A stretch of 64,000 nucleotides of DNA from Candidatus Litorirhabdus singularis. GTDB taxonomy: Bacteria > Pseudomonadota > Gammaproteobacteria > Pseudomonadales > Halieaceae. This document shows, piece by piece, positions 30,755 to 39,449 of this stretch. The position numbers and the translations under genes were made by a program. The notes below the pieces were generated by a model that was not told the origin of the DNA, did not search any database, and saw only the letters and a list, made by a program, of their open reading frames with translations. The stretch's first letter is position 1. Each line of letters opens with the position of its first letter. The stretch is from positions 1 to 64,000 of the forward strand of contig NZ_SHNN01000001.1 of assembly GCF_026262625.1 (NCBI RefSeq). The letters run 5' to 3'.

Positions 30755-31411
30755 GTGAAACTGAATTTTGTCGAGCGGAGCAGCACCGACATGCTCACCA
30801 GAGCCGATGAATTTTATCGACTCATGAAGACTCGACGCAGCGTCCGCGGCTTTTCCTCCAGCCCTATACCTCCGCAAGTACTTGAGTCGTGCCTGATGAC
30901 AGCAGGCACCGCACCCAGCGGGGCCAATCGCCAGCCCTGGCATTTTGCGGTGGTTGACAACCCCGCCATAAAACAGGAGATCCGTCTGGGCGCAGAAGCA
31001 GAGGAGCGCGAATTCTATCAACGCCGCGCACCTTCGGAATGGCTGGATGCGCTGGCACCACTGGGGACCGACGAGCACAAGCCATTTCTGGAGACAGCCG
31101 CTTGTCTGATTGTTATCTTTGGACAGAAGTTCGATGTCGACAACAGGGGCGACAAACACAAGAACTACTACGTCCCTGAATCGGTAGGCATTGCTACCGG
31201 CATGCTCATCACTGCGCTGCATAACGCCGGCCTGGCCACTCTCACTCATACGCCCAGCCCGATGAAGTTTCTTAACAACATCCTGCAACGACCAAGCACC
31301 GAAAAACCGGCGATGATACTGGTTGTGGGTTATCCGGAAGCTGACACCGAAGTTCCCGACATTACTCGTAAAACACTAGATCAAATTGCCAGCTTTCATA
31401 ATGGCGCCTGA
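30755..31411 (+). CDS. Nitroreductase-family flavoprotein, iodotyrosine deiodinase-like
   Basis: A 218-residue FMN protein. FMN-binding RRSVRGFS and [14 protein letters not shown] are family marks. By alignment from memory with human iodotyrosine deiodinase, the substrate-lid residues Glu, Tyr and Lys (human 157, 161, 182) correspond to Glu84, Tyr88 and Lys109 with identical spacing. The end ([21 protein letters not shown]) also matches. Such bacterial homologues can reductively dehalogenate halotyrosines. The GTG start has CAGGA 8 nt upstream; an ATG at 30791 is an alternative. Confidence is high for the family, moderate for the specific function. Confidence 0.88.
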   Translation: MKLNFVERSSTDMLTRADEFYRLMKTRRSVRGFSSSPIPPQVLESCLMTAGTAPSGANRQPWHFAVVDNPAIKQEIRLGAEAEEREFYQRRAPSEWLDALAPLGTDEHKPFLETAACLIVIFGQKFDVDNRGDKHKNYYVPESVGIATGMLITALHNAGLATLTHTPSPMKFLNNILQRPSTEKPAMILVVGYPEADTEVPDITRKTLDQIASFHNGA

Positions 31412-31444
31412 GCGCTATCTGACAACTTACCAAGGAGCATAATA

Positions 31445-32545
31445 ATGACCGACAATATTGAAGAAAAAGTCGCCAGCGGCGCGAGCTGGGAAGAATTCTG
31501 AGACAGCCTCAAAACGCTGGGCCAGCAGATTACCCGTCCGGACACACCCACCGACGGCTTCAACCGCGCCGAAGGCTTTCGTTATTTGACCCGACTGCTG
31601 CGCAACGGTCTGGAGTCGACAATAGAAGGCGGCAGTGCCGAATACCCGGCGCTGCGCAGCTTGGGCAATATGGTCAAAATGGGTGCTGACAATCCCGACA
31701 ACTTGTATCAGGGTGCCAGCATTAATGGCGACTACGAATACCGTATCAGTGGCAACCGCGGGTCGGTATTTTATCTGGGCTTCAGCTCTATATCAGGAGG
31801 CTACGGCACAGATGGCACGATGATCACCGATGGCTTTCTTGATCATACACAGTTAAAAACCGAGGCAGATGGCAGTTTCGAGATCATTCTGAGCAAGCAA
31901 GAACAAAGCGGCAACTGGCTGCCGATGACAGATAAGACACGCTCCATCAATATTCGCCAGACCTTCCTTGATCGCAGCACCGAGCGCCCAGCACAACTGC
32001 AGATAGAGCGTATCAATATCGAAGGCACGCCACCACCTTACTCCGCCCAGCAGCTGGATCGCGACCTCAACCGGGTCAGCAAGTACCTGCACGGTACCGT
32101 TAACCTGTTCGCGGACTGGTCCAACAGTTTCGGGCCCGACAGCAACACCCTGCCGCCTGCCGACCAGGCGTACTGCCAGTCGATTGGCGGAGATCCCAAT
32201 ATTTTCTACTTCCACTCCTACTGGGAGCTGGCGGCGGATGAGGCTCTGGTGATTACCGCCAAGCGCATACCCGAATGTCAGACCTGGAACTTTCAGCTCG
32301 ACAATTACTGGATGGAGTCACTCGATTACCGCTATCACAACATCACGGTAAACAAACACACGGCCAACTACGAGGAAGACGGCAGCGTCACTCTTTATGT
32401 GACCCATAATGATCCCGGCGTACGCAACTGGATTGATACTGCAGGCCACCTCAACGGCACTATGTGCTGGCGCTGGATCGGGACTGATGACCATCCTGAG
32501 TTGGAAACCAAAGTCATTAAGATTGCGGATATTCCCACCAGCTAA
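31445..32545 (+). pseudogene. DUF1214-domain protein gene with an in-frame TGA at codon 19
   Basis: AAGGAG lies 7 nt before the ATG at 31445, so the start is convincing. The frame reads MTDNIEEKVASGASWEEF, then TGA (31499-31501), then continues as DSLKTLGQQITRP without interruption to 32545, 366 codons in all. The downstream part is well conserved in character: RAEGFRYLTRLLRNGLE, and a C-terminal DUF1214 region with FQLDNYWMESLDYRY and HLNGTMCWRWIG. From memory, relatives have Cys at the stop position (FCDxL). It could be a nonsense mutation, a sequencing error, or a selenocysteine codon. No ATG restart occurs before 31673. The biochemical function of DUF1214 is unknown. Confidence 0.8.
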
Positions 32546-32570
32546 GACAAGGTGGTGTATCGAAATTAAC

Positions 32571-32612
32571 GCAAAAAAAAGCCCCGCCTGCGACGCAGAC
32601 GGGGCTTGATTC
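32571..32612. terminator. Bidirectional rho-independent terminator
   Basis: An A8 tract runs into the hairpin AAGCCCCG (32579-32586) paired with CGGGGCTT (32600-32607); on the minus strand the A-tract becomes a U-tract. It separates the DUF1214 gene from the convergent TonB-receptor gene and is best suited to end the receptor transcript. Confidence 0.88.
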
Positions 32613-32631
32613 TAATACCAGAAAGGTCCGC

Positions 32632-34860
32632 TTAGAAGGCTACGGTCAGATCCAGTCCATAGCTGCGAGGCTTGTTGAACTGATGTCCCGCCGTCGACAG
32701 GTCATAGACCTCTTCTGCTTCGTCAGTGAGGTTCTTGCCCCACAATGCCACCTTAACCTCGGTGCTGCCCAACTCTACACCCGTCAGCGCGATACGGCCG
32801 TTGACCAGGCCCAGCGCAGGAACCGGTAGACCCAGTCCGGGCTGCGAGAACACTTCATCCCGATAAACGTAGTTCACGTGAAAGTCCAACGAACCAAAGC
32901 TCAGCGGAAACGAGTGATCAAGCGAAACACTCAAGGCTGTTTCAGGCGCATAGGGAATAAATGTGCTGTCCGAAATGTCCTCGCCACGACGGTCGGTCGC
33001 ACTCGCAGGTGGACCACCCAGCAGGAAGCTCTGATCAGGTACAACTACACCATCAAGTTCCCAGTCCAGATAGGTGTAGTTGAATGTAATCATTGTGTTC
33101 TCGGTAACCAGCGCCGTCACATCAAGTTCTACACCATTGATCTCAGCTTCACCGGCGTTGAATACCTCAACAAAAGAGGCATACAACGGTGGCTGACCGG
33201 AAATAGTTAACAACAGGTCGTCGTAGTCAGAGCGGAACACCGCCGCGTTAACGCGCAAACGACCATCGGCAAACTCAGACTTCAAGCCCAGCTCATAGGT
33301 GGTGTTTTCTTCTTGATCAAAGGTCTGCGAGAAATCCAGAGACCGCTCTGCAGAACCACCTGCACGATAGCCAGTAGCTACCCGAACATAAGTATTCACG
33401 GTATCACTGAGCGCAAAGTCCAATGTCACATTGTAATCCCAGTGACTGTAATCATCTTTGTTAGCACCGGCCCCAAAATTGATACTGGGGTTTTCAGGAT
33501 CGAGTGTGCGCACGGCTTCACGATCGTCCTCGGTATAACGCGTACCCAGCGTGATGCCAAGCCGGTCGTCCATTCCAGCGGGACGGAAAGTACCTTGCAA
33601 GAACGCTGCAGTGGACTCCAGCTCAGTTTCGATCATGGCACCACCCATATTGGTTCCACCCAGGAACAAACCCGTGGACGCACCCGGCTCTGCCAGAGCA
33701 TCAAGTATTCCAGGGAACGCACCATTGGTGTACTGAGTCTCAGCCTTGCTACCTTCTTCCTTAAAGTAGTACAGGCCAGCGATATAACTGAGCTGATTGT
33801 CAAAGGCATTACCCAACAATTGAAACTCTTGACTGAAGGCTTCAGTTTCCCAGTCCAAATCAGTGGCAAAGAAGAGGGTGTCTGACCAGTTCTGAATGCT
33901 GGTCTCTTCCATTTCACGATAACCGGTGATCGATTTTACGGTCAGGTTTTCGCTGAGATCCCAGTTCAATGTCAGATTATGACCGCTCTGCTCATTGCGG
34001 CTTTCAGGCAGAACATACGCATACGCTGTATTACCCAGAACCTGATTGGTGGTTTCCTCTTGACGATTATCCGACTGTGACTGGTAGTACGCCGGCGTAG
34101 CGTCAGCCTCGGAAAAGTCATAGCTGTAGTCTGCCGTGAAATTGTCGGTGACGTCCCAAGTGGCAGCCACACGATAACCCATCTGCTCCTTGGCGTAGAA
34201 ATCATTACCTGGCTGTCCGGCCAGATCGTTAGGCCCCTTATTCTCTACCCAACCATCTTCTTCGGAGCCAGCGGCACTGATCTTGGCGCGGAAGGTATCG
34301 GTAATGGGAATATCTAATGACGCAGAAAGACGCTTCAGGCCAAAGTTACCGCCACCGACCATGACCCTACCACCAAACTCTTCAGCTGGCTTTTTGGTAA
34401 TGAAGTTGACGGAACCGGCAGATGAGTTGCGACCAAACAGCGTGCCCTGCGGACCGCGCAGAATTTCGACACGCTCCAGGTCAAGCACATCGAGAATAGC
34501 GCCAGAAGTACGCGCTATATAAACATTGTCTACGTAAACGCCAACTGGATTATCAATAGTCAGCGTCTGTGAATCAGTGTTACCAAAACCGCGCAGGAAC
34601 AAGGCAATATTGGTGGTACTGGTGGGGAAGTCATAGGCTTGCAGGCTAGGAGTCTGCACCGTCAGATCTGTGAGGTTCTGTACGCCAAGATTCTCCAGTG
34701 CCTCAGCACTGTAGGCGCTAACCGCTACCGGAGTGTCCTGCAGTGATTGCTCACGCTTGGTCGCTGTCACTACGATCTCTTCCAACGCTGCCTGCGCAGC
34801 AACACTGCCAGCCAGCAAAATTGCCGCCACCAGCGGCTTGCGAATATAACTACCTACCAT
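32632..34860 (-). CDS. TonB-dependent outer-membrane receptor
   Basis: A 742-residue receptor. It has a signal peptide (IRKPLVAAILLAGSVAAQA), then a TonB box and plug start (EEIVVTATKREQSLQDTPVAVS), plug motifs (VEILRGPQGTLFGRNSSAGSVNF) and a 22-stranded barrel ending in a terminal Phe (LDLTVAF). The start at 34860 is chosen because GGAG lies 9 nt upstream; longer frames add residues before the signal peptide. This is the broad marine receptor type and the ligand is not predictable. It lies downstream of a CYP153-type P450 on the same strand, so an alkyl or terpenoid substrate is possible. Confidence 0.94.
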   Translation of the reverse strand: MVGSYIRKPLVAAILLAGSVAAQAALEEIVVTATKREQSLQDTPVAVSAYSAEALENLGVQNLTDLTVQTPSLQAYDFPTSTTNIALFLRGFGNTDSQTLTIDNPVGVYVDNVYIARTSGAILDVLDLERVEILRGPQGTLFGRNSSAGSVNFITKKPAEEFGGRVMVGGGNFGLKRLSASLDIPITDTFRAKISAAGSEEDGWVENKGPNDLAGQPGNDFYAKEQMGYRVAATWDVTDNFTADYSYDFSEADATPAYYQSQSDNRQEETTNQVLGNTAYAYVLPESRNEQSGHNLTLNWDLSENLTVKSITGYREMEETSIQNWSDTLFFATDLDWETEAFSQEFQLLGNAFDNQLSYIAGLYYFKEEGSKAETQYTNGAFPGILDALAEPGASTGLFLGGTNMGGAMIETELESTAAFLQGTFRPAGMDDRLGITLGTRYTEDDREAVRTLDPENPSINFGAGANKDDYSHWDYNVTLDFALSDTVNTYVRVATGYRAGGSAERSLDFSQTFDQEENTTYELGLKSEFADGRLRVNAAVFRSDYDDLLLTISGQPPLYASFVEVFNAGEAEINGVELDVTALVTENTMITFNYTYLDWELDGVVVPDQSFLLGGPPASATDRRGEDISDSTFIPYAPETALSVSLDHSFPLSFGSLDFHVNYVYRDEVFSQPGLGLPVPALGLVNGRIALTGVELGSTEVKVALWGKNLTDEAEEVYDLSTAGHQFNKPRSYGLDLTVAF

Positions 34861-34960
34861 TTCTGTCTTCTCCATAATTGTCATTAACACGCACCAGAGC
34901 ACGGCATGCTGCCGCCCCGAAAAATGCGCGACTATTATGGCTTAACTCATTGAATTTGTT

Positions 34961-35007
34961 GGTATCGTTGGCAATACCGCTCGAGATTTCTGAGCGGTAT
35001 TAATACC
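34961..35007. promoter_or_regulatory. Cluster of GGTATT/AATACC palindromes upstream of the TonB receptor
   Basis: AATACCGCTC (34973-34982) pairs with GAGCGGTATT (34992-35001) around 9 nt. GGTATTAATACC (34996-35007) is a perfect 12-bp palindrome that overlaps it, and GGTAT at 34961 pairs with ATACC at 34974. The site lies 100-150 bp upstream of the receptor start and 30 bp after the P450 stop. It may be an operator, a P450 terminator, or both. Confidence 0.45.
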
Positions 35008-35037
35008 TAAAACCAAGTTTTCTATGTCGCTGCGAGG

Positions 35038-36339
35038 CTAGCGCAGCGGGTGTAGTTTAACCTGCAGCTCTGAGTAGCCTTTGACGAAAGAAGAAGCAAT
35101 ACGCACCGGCTCGCCCATCACCTCCACTCTATCAAAGCGCTGCATGATCTCTTCCCACAGTATCCGTAGTTGCAGTTCTGCCAGGTGACTGCCCATGCAG
35201 CGATGAATACCGTAGCCAAAGGACAAGTGCTTACGCACCTGGGGACGATCAATGATCAGCTGGTCCGGGTTCTCGAACACAGACTCGTCACGATTACCCG
35301 ACACATACCACATCACCACCTTGTCACCAGCCTTGATGTGCTTACCTCCCAGCATCGTATCGACGGTCGCACGGCGACGCATATGCGCCAGCGGCGTCTG
35401 CCAGCGAATCACCTCAGAAACCATTGACGGAATCAGCTTTGGATTGGCACGCAGCTTGTCGTACTCAGCGGGGAACTGGTTGAGTGCCAGCACACCGCCG
35501 GTCATTGAATTACGCGTGGTGTCGTTGCCGCCGACAATTAGCAGCACCAGGTTGCCCAGATATTCCAGCGGCTGCATATCGCGAGTGGCCTCGCCATGCG
35601 CCAGCATGGATATCATGTCGTTACCGGGCTCTCCATTGACTCGCTGGTTCCAGAGCTCGGTGAAATACTCCAGACATTCAATTAGCTCGGCGCGACGTTG
35701 TTCTTCAGTATCAACAATCCCAAACCCCGGAATAGCCGTTGCCACGTCGGACCACCGCGTTAGCTTGCTACGCTCCTCAAACGGAAAATCAAACAGCGTC
35801 GCCAACATCATTGTAGTTAACTCAATCGATACCTTATCTACCCAGTTAAACGTCTCACCGACGGGTAGGGAATCGAGTACACCGCAAGTACGCTCGCGGA
35901 TCAATTCAGCAAAGTTGGGCAGATTGCGGGAGCCGACGACGGGATTAACAGCCGCGCGCTGCTCACTGTGGCGCGGCTGATCCATGGCTATGAACATAGG
36001 CAATGTAAAATCTTCATCCATCGCACGAATGGTAATACCCGGCTCTGAGGAATAAACGTCATGTGACGTGTCTACCTGCATAATGTCTTCGTAACGCGTG
36101 ACAGACCAATAGGGGCCATATTCACTGTTGGCGCAATAATGGACCGGGTCTTCTTTGCGCAGGCGCTCAAAATAGGGCCAAAAACTGTCCGCTGCGAACA
36201 GCTCAGGCAGCGAAACATCCATGTCTTCAAGGGGTATTTCCCAAGCATTCGGCTGGCTGGTTTGACTCACAAGGTTGTCCTCATTTTTGCGGTTACCCAT
36301 ACTATAATCCAGCTGGGCATTTATACCAAAACTCACCAT
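35038..36339 (-). CDS. Cytochrome P450, CYP153-like (alkyl terminal hydroxylase)
   Basis: A 433-residue soluble bacterial P450. The I-helix is LVLLIVGGNDTTRNSMTGGV, the ExxR motif EVIR sits in SEVIRWQTPLAHMRR, and the heme loop is FGYGIHRCMGSHLAE. These three segments, plus KVVMWYVSGNRD and ILWEEI, match the CYP153 family of medium-chain alkane and fatty-acid omega-hydroxylases from memory. It needs a ferredoxin and reductase, not encoded nearby. ATG 36339 is given; a second ATG at 36300 is equally possible since neither has a strong ribosome site. The TonB receptor lies downstream. Confidence 0.9.
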   Translation of the reverse strand: MVSFGINAQLDYSMGNRKNEDNLVSQTSQPNAWEIPLEDMDVSLPELFAADSFWPYFERLRKEDPVHYCANSEYGPYWSVTRYEDIMQVDTSHDVYSSEPGITIRAMDEDFTLPMFIAMDQPRHSEQRAAVNPVVGSRNLPNFAELIRERTCGVLDSLPVGETFNWVDKVSIELTTMMLATLFDFPFEERSKLTRWSDVATAIPGFGIVDTEEQRRAELIECLEYFTELWNQRVNGEPGNDMISMLAHGEATRDMQPLEYLGNLVLLIVGGNDTTRNSMTGGVLALNQFPAEYDKLRANPKLIPSMVSEVIRWQTPLAHMRRRATVDTMLGGKHIKAGDKVVMWYVSGNRDESVFENPDQLIIDRPQVRKHLSFGYGIHRCMGSHLAELQLRILWEEIMQRFDRVEVMGEPVRIASSFVKGYSELQVKLHPLR

Positions 36340-36365
36340 ATCGATGCCACGCCCGAGATCAGTGG

Positions 36366-37091
36366 TTAGCTGGGGCTACCTGAATCATCAAGCTGAAAGC
36401 CGTCGCTACCCATTAGCAGCCGATGCCGTGGCCCTGGCGTAGTCGCATCACCCGATTCATAGCCCGCATCGCCTTCCCACATAGCCACCAGGTCATCGCC
36501 CTCTTGCCCAATATGAGTTGCGTAATAGCGTGGTTCCGCCGTGCCCAACTCTGTGAGCGCGGTCTCCGGGTCTGAGTATTGGGACAAATAGTGCAGGCTT
36601 ACGTAGGTAGGAGGCGCCAACTCTATATCCCCGCGCTGATGGCTAGCCAATGCGGCGGCGGGAGTCATCCATTGACTGTCCGTGATTTCTCCCTGGTCGA
36701 TGACCACTTCTGCAGGCGGAGCGGTGGTGACAAAAAACCAGGTGGCAAAGCGGCGATTCCCCAATGGCGGCGGCGTCCAGTGTGAGAACCATTCCAGGTC
36801 TTCCGCGCGCAGCTCCAACTGCGCCTCCTCCATTGCCTCGCGCACGGCCGCAATCCGCGCGCGTTCATCCATCGGCAAATCTTCGTGCCCATCCTCGGGA
36901 TCAATGCGACCTCCCGGGAACACCCACATACCGCCGAAAGCCAGCTTTGAATTTTTGCGCAGCATCAGCGTCTCGAAACCGTCCGGACTGGGCCGCAGCA
37001 ACACCACCGTGGCCGCTGGCACCAACTCCTGACTACCTTCGCCCGTTCCCGACAACCGTTTCGAAAAATCCTTGATCTTGTCACTGGCCAT
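36366..37091 (-). CDS. Nudix hydrolase paralogue with an altered Nudix box
   Basis: A 241-residue protein with the same plan as the Nudix at 14185: GGMWVFPGGRIDPEDG, an insertion, REAMEEAQLEL, then HWTPPPLGNRRFATWFF and a C-terminal GPRHRLLMG. The RExxEE glutamates are kept, but the usual Gly after them is Gln, so metal-binding residues are present while the loop may differ. GAGAGG lies 6 nt upstream of the ATG. It precedes the P450 gene by 26 bp and may share its transcript. The substrate is unknown. Confidence 0.86.
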   Translation of the reverse strand: MASDKIKDFSKRLSGTGEGSQELVPAATVVLLRPSPDGFETLMLRKNSKLAFGGMWVFPGGRIDPEDGHEDLPMDERARIAAVREAMEEAQLELRAEDLEWFSHWTPPPLGNRRFATWFFVTTAPPAEVVIDQGEITDSQWMTPAAALASHQRGDIELAPPTYVSLHYLSQYSDPETALTELGTAEPRYYATHIGQEGDDLVAMWEGDAGYESGDATTPGPRHRLLMGSDGFQLDDSGSPS

Positions 37092-37409
37092 AATTTGCCT
37101 CTCTGGTGAGCTGGCAAGTTAGCATGTAGAGGTCACGGATACATCCATCACCTGGACATCCTGCGCCAATTGCGCAAAGCCGCGGCAGAGCTGGCCCCAG
37201 CATTGCCAATGCTATTTTTGCTGCCAGCGGCCAGCGCCTGCGAGAACTGCCGCTGAACCGACATCTACGCCGGTAGTTGCAAGCGCTGCAGGCAGGATTG
37301 ACCTGAAACAGGACAACCTGCCTGGAAATTACCTACAATGTGAGGAACGGAGACATCCAGCATCACCGCTAAGACTCCCACTTATTTCCTGCCATTCAGA
37401 GGGCTCACT
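37092..37409. other. 318-bp divergent intergenic region
   Basis: The region lies between the Nudix gene (minus) and the DsbA-like gene (plus), so it should hold two promoters. Two short hairpins are visible: TGCGC-CAATT-GCGCA (37162-37176) and AGCATTG-CC-AATGCT further right. No gene or RNA is apparent. Confidence 0.45.
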
Positions 37410-38069
37410 ATGACGAACTCAGTGCAAATTGATTACTACTCCGATGTGCTGTGCGTGTGGGCCTGGATCGCCGAACGGCGGCTGTCGGAAGTAGAAAAGG
37501 AATGGGGTGAAAAGGTGACTATTCGCCATCACTTCATGGATATCTTCAGCGACAGTCACACGAAAATCCCCCAGCAGTGGGCCGATCGCAATAGCTGGTC
37601 AGGGTTTGCACAGCATGTGCGGGAGTCGGCGGCACCTTACGAACACGCCGAGGTGAACGCCAGGATATGGCAGAGTGTGCGCCCCAGCACCTCTGCCAAC
37701 GCTCACCTGCTGCTGAAGGCGGCGCAGCTCGAGCTGGGAGAGAACCCTGCACAGCAGCTGGCCTGGGCCTTTCGTGAGGCATTTTTTATGCACGCTCAGG
37801 ACATCGGCAGACTCGACGTGTTGCAATCCATTTGTGATGACAGCAACGTCGATTACCAGAGCCTGCAGCAGCATCTCAACACTGGCACTGCCATGGCCGC
37901 ACTGCTGAGCGACCATAAGCTAAGCCAGCAGCAGGGGCTCAAAGGCAGCCCTTCCTGGGTGATGAACAATGATCGCCAAACCCTCTATGGCAATGTCGGC
38001 TACCGTATTATCTCTGCCAATATCGAGGAAGTTTTACGCACGCCTTATACCGAGGCAAGTTGGTGCTAG
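37410..38069 (+). CDS. DsbA-family thioredoxin-fold protein (HCCA isomerase/FrnE-like)
   Basis: A 219-residue cytoplasmic protein (no signal peptide) with the DsbA/2-hydroxychromene-2-carboxylate isomerase fold: an N-terminal YYSDVLCVWAWIAERR strand-helix, a long helical insertion, and the cis-Pro loop GLKGSPSWVMNN near the end. The position of the CxxC motif reads CVWA, with one Cys only, so classical dithiol chemistry is unlikely; a glutathione-dependent isomerase or transferase role is possible. GAGGG lies 6 nt before the ATG. Confidence 0.85.
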   Translation: MTNSVQIDYYSDVLCVWAWIAERRLSEVEKEWGEKVTIRHHFMDIFSDSHTKIPQQWADRNSWSGFAQHVRESAAPYEHAEVNARIWQSVRPSTSANAHLLLKAAQLELGENPAQQLAWAFREAFFMHAQDIGRLDVLQSICDDSNVDYQSLQQHLNTGTAMAALLSDHKLSQQQGLKGSPSWVMNNDRQTLYGNVGYRIISANIEEVLRTPYTEASWC

Positions 38070-38178
38070 TAGCAGCTCTGGTTTAACTATCTAAGACCCG
38101 GGCTCTGGTGTCTGCCAAGCGCGGCGATTATGCTGACGCCAGTACCTGAGTACAACACAAACCCATGAGGCAACACCG

Positions 38179-39444
38179 ATGTCAAACATACTGGTCATAA
38201 GCTCCGACTGCCATGCAGGCGCTCTACCGGACACCTACAAAGACTATATGCCCCAACAGTTTCATGCAGCTGCAGATGCGTGGTGGCTGAACTATGCGCG
38301 CGAGATGATGCAACGCATGGGAACGTTTTTTGACCAAGAGGCTGCGGAAGAGTTTGCCAGCAAAGCCGGCGAGCAGGGCTCGGGTAAGTTCCAAAAGGAC
38401 GCCATGAGTGCCGCCATGAGCGCCAGCGATGACGATTTACGCGCTTTTCTGGCAGACCCAGACAGCATTATCGCCCCCCGACGGGGTGAGTATGATGCCG
38501 CCGTGCGACTGCAGGAGCTGGAAGACGATGGTATTGCCGGTGAGGTGATATTTCCACAAATGGCTCCCTTCGGAGCTGGCTTGATGCAATACCGTCACCC
38601 GATTTCCGCTGAGCAAAATCTCGCCGGCAATCAGGCCTATAACCGCTGGCTGGGAGATTTATGCAAGAGCAATCCTGGACGTCACGCGGGCGTGGCTATT
38701 GTCAACGTCGATGACATTGAAACCACAGTGCGAGAGATTCGCGAAGCCCATGCGATGGGCCTGTTCGGGGGCGTGCTGCTGCCGACCAGTACCGGTGATA
38801 ACCCCTTCTATCACCACTACAACCATTACGCGCCACTGTGGTCGGTTTGCGAAGAGCTCAATATGCCCATTCACACCCATTCTGGCTGGTCACCGGACTA
38901 CGGTGATTCTCCCGCAGCGACACCTATGTTCATCAGCGAAGTCGATATGTGGGCACACCGCCCGTTTACCGCGATGCTCTGGTCCGGCGTGTTCGAACGC
39001 CACCCCGGCCTCAAGCTGGTCCTCACCGAAACCGGATGCTCCTGGATTCTGGAGACTCTGCGCACGCTCGAGTTCAAATCCAACAACCCAATTTTTGCGC
39101 ACTTCACCAAAGACATGAGCCTGACCCCGTCTGAGTACTTTCAGCGCAACTGCTACATTGGAGCCTCTTTCTTACCCAGGCATGAGGTCGGCGATCGCCA
39201 TCGTATTGGGGTAGACAAGCTTATGTGGGGCTCAGACTATCCACACATGGAAGGCACCTGGCCCAACACCATGGAAAAACTACAGGAGACTTTCTTCGAT
39301 GTGCCCGAAGCGGAGATCCGCACCATGCTGGGCGAGACAGCGCTAGACGTCTTTGGCTTCGACGCCAAAGACATGCGTGCTATCGCCGACCGTATTGGCC
39401 CCGCAGTACAGGACATTACCGGTGGCAGTCAAAGCGCCGCCTGA
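38179..39444 (+). CDS. Amidohydrolase-2 family metal-dependent hydrolase
   Basis: A 421-residue TIM-barrel protein. The first strand carries ISSDCHAG (an Asp-x-His variant of the metal site), HTHSGWSPDYGD supplies His near the middle, and the C-terminal MWGSDYPHMEGTWPNT gives the metal-binding or catalytic Asp. This is the layout of the ACMSD/Amidohydro_2 group (decarboxylases and hydrolases). The gene ends 5 bp from the convergent cti gene. The substrate cannot be inferred. Confidence 0.9.
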   Translation: MSNILVISSDCHAGALPDTYKDYMPQQFHAAADAWWLNYAREMMQRMGTFFDQEAAEEFASKAGEQGSGKFQKDAMSAAMSASDDDLRAFLADPDSIIAPRRGEYDAAVRLQELEDDGIAGEVIFPQMAPFGAGLMQYRHPISAEQNLAGNQAYNRWLGDLCKSNPGRHAGVAIVNVDDIETTVREIREAHAMGLFGGVLLPTSTGDNPFYHHYNHYAPLWSVCEELNMPIHTHSGWSPDYGDSPAATPMFISEVDMWAHRPFTAMLWSGVFERHPGLKLVLTETGCSWILETLRTLEFKSNNPIFAHFTKDMSLTPSEYFQRNCYIGASFLPRHEVGDRHRIGVDKLMWGSDYPHMEGTWPNTMEKLQETFFDVPEAEIRTMLGETALDVFGFDAKDMRAIADRIGPAVQDITGGSQSAA

Positions 39445-39449
39445 CCAGC

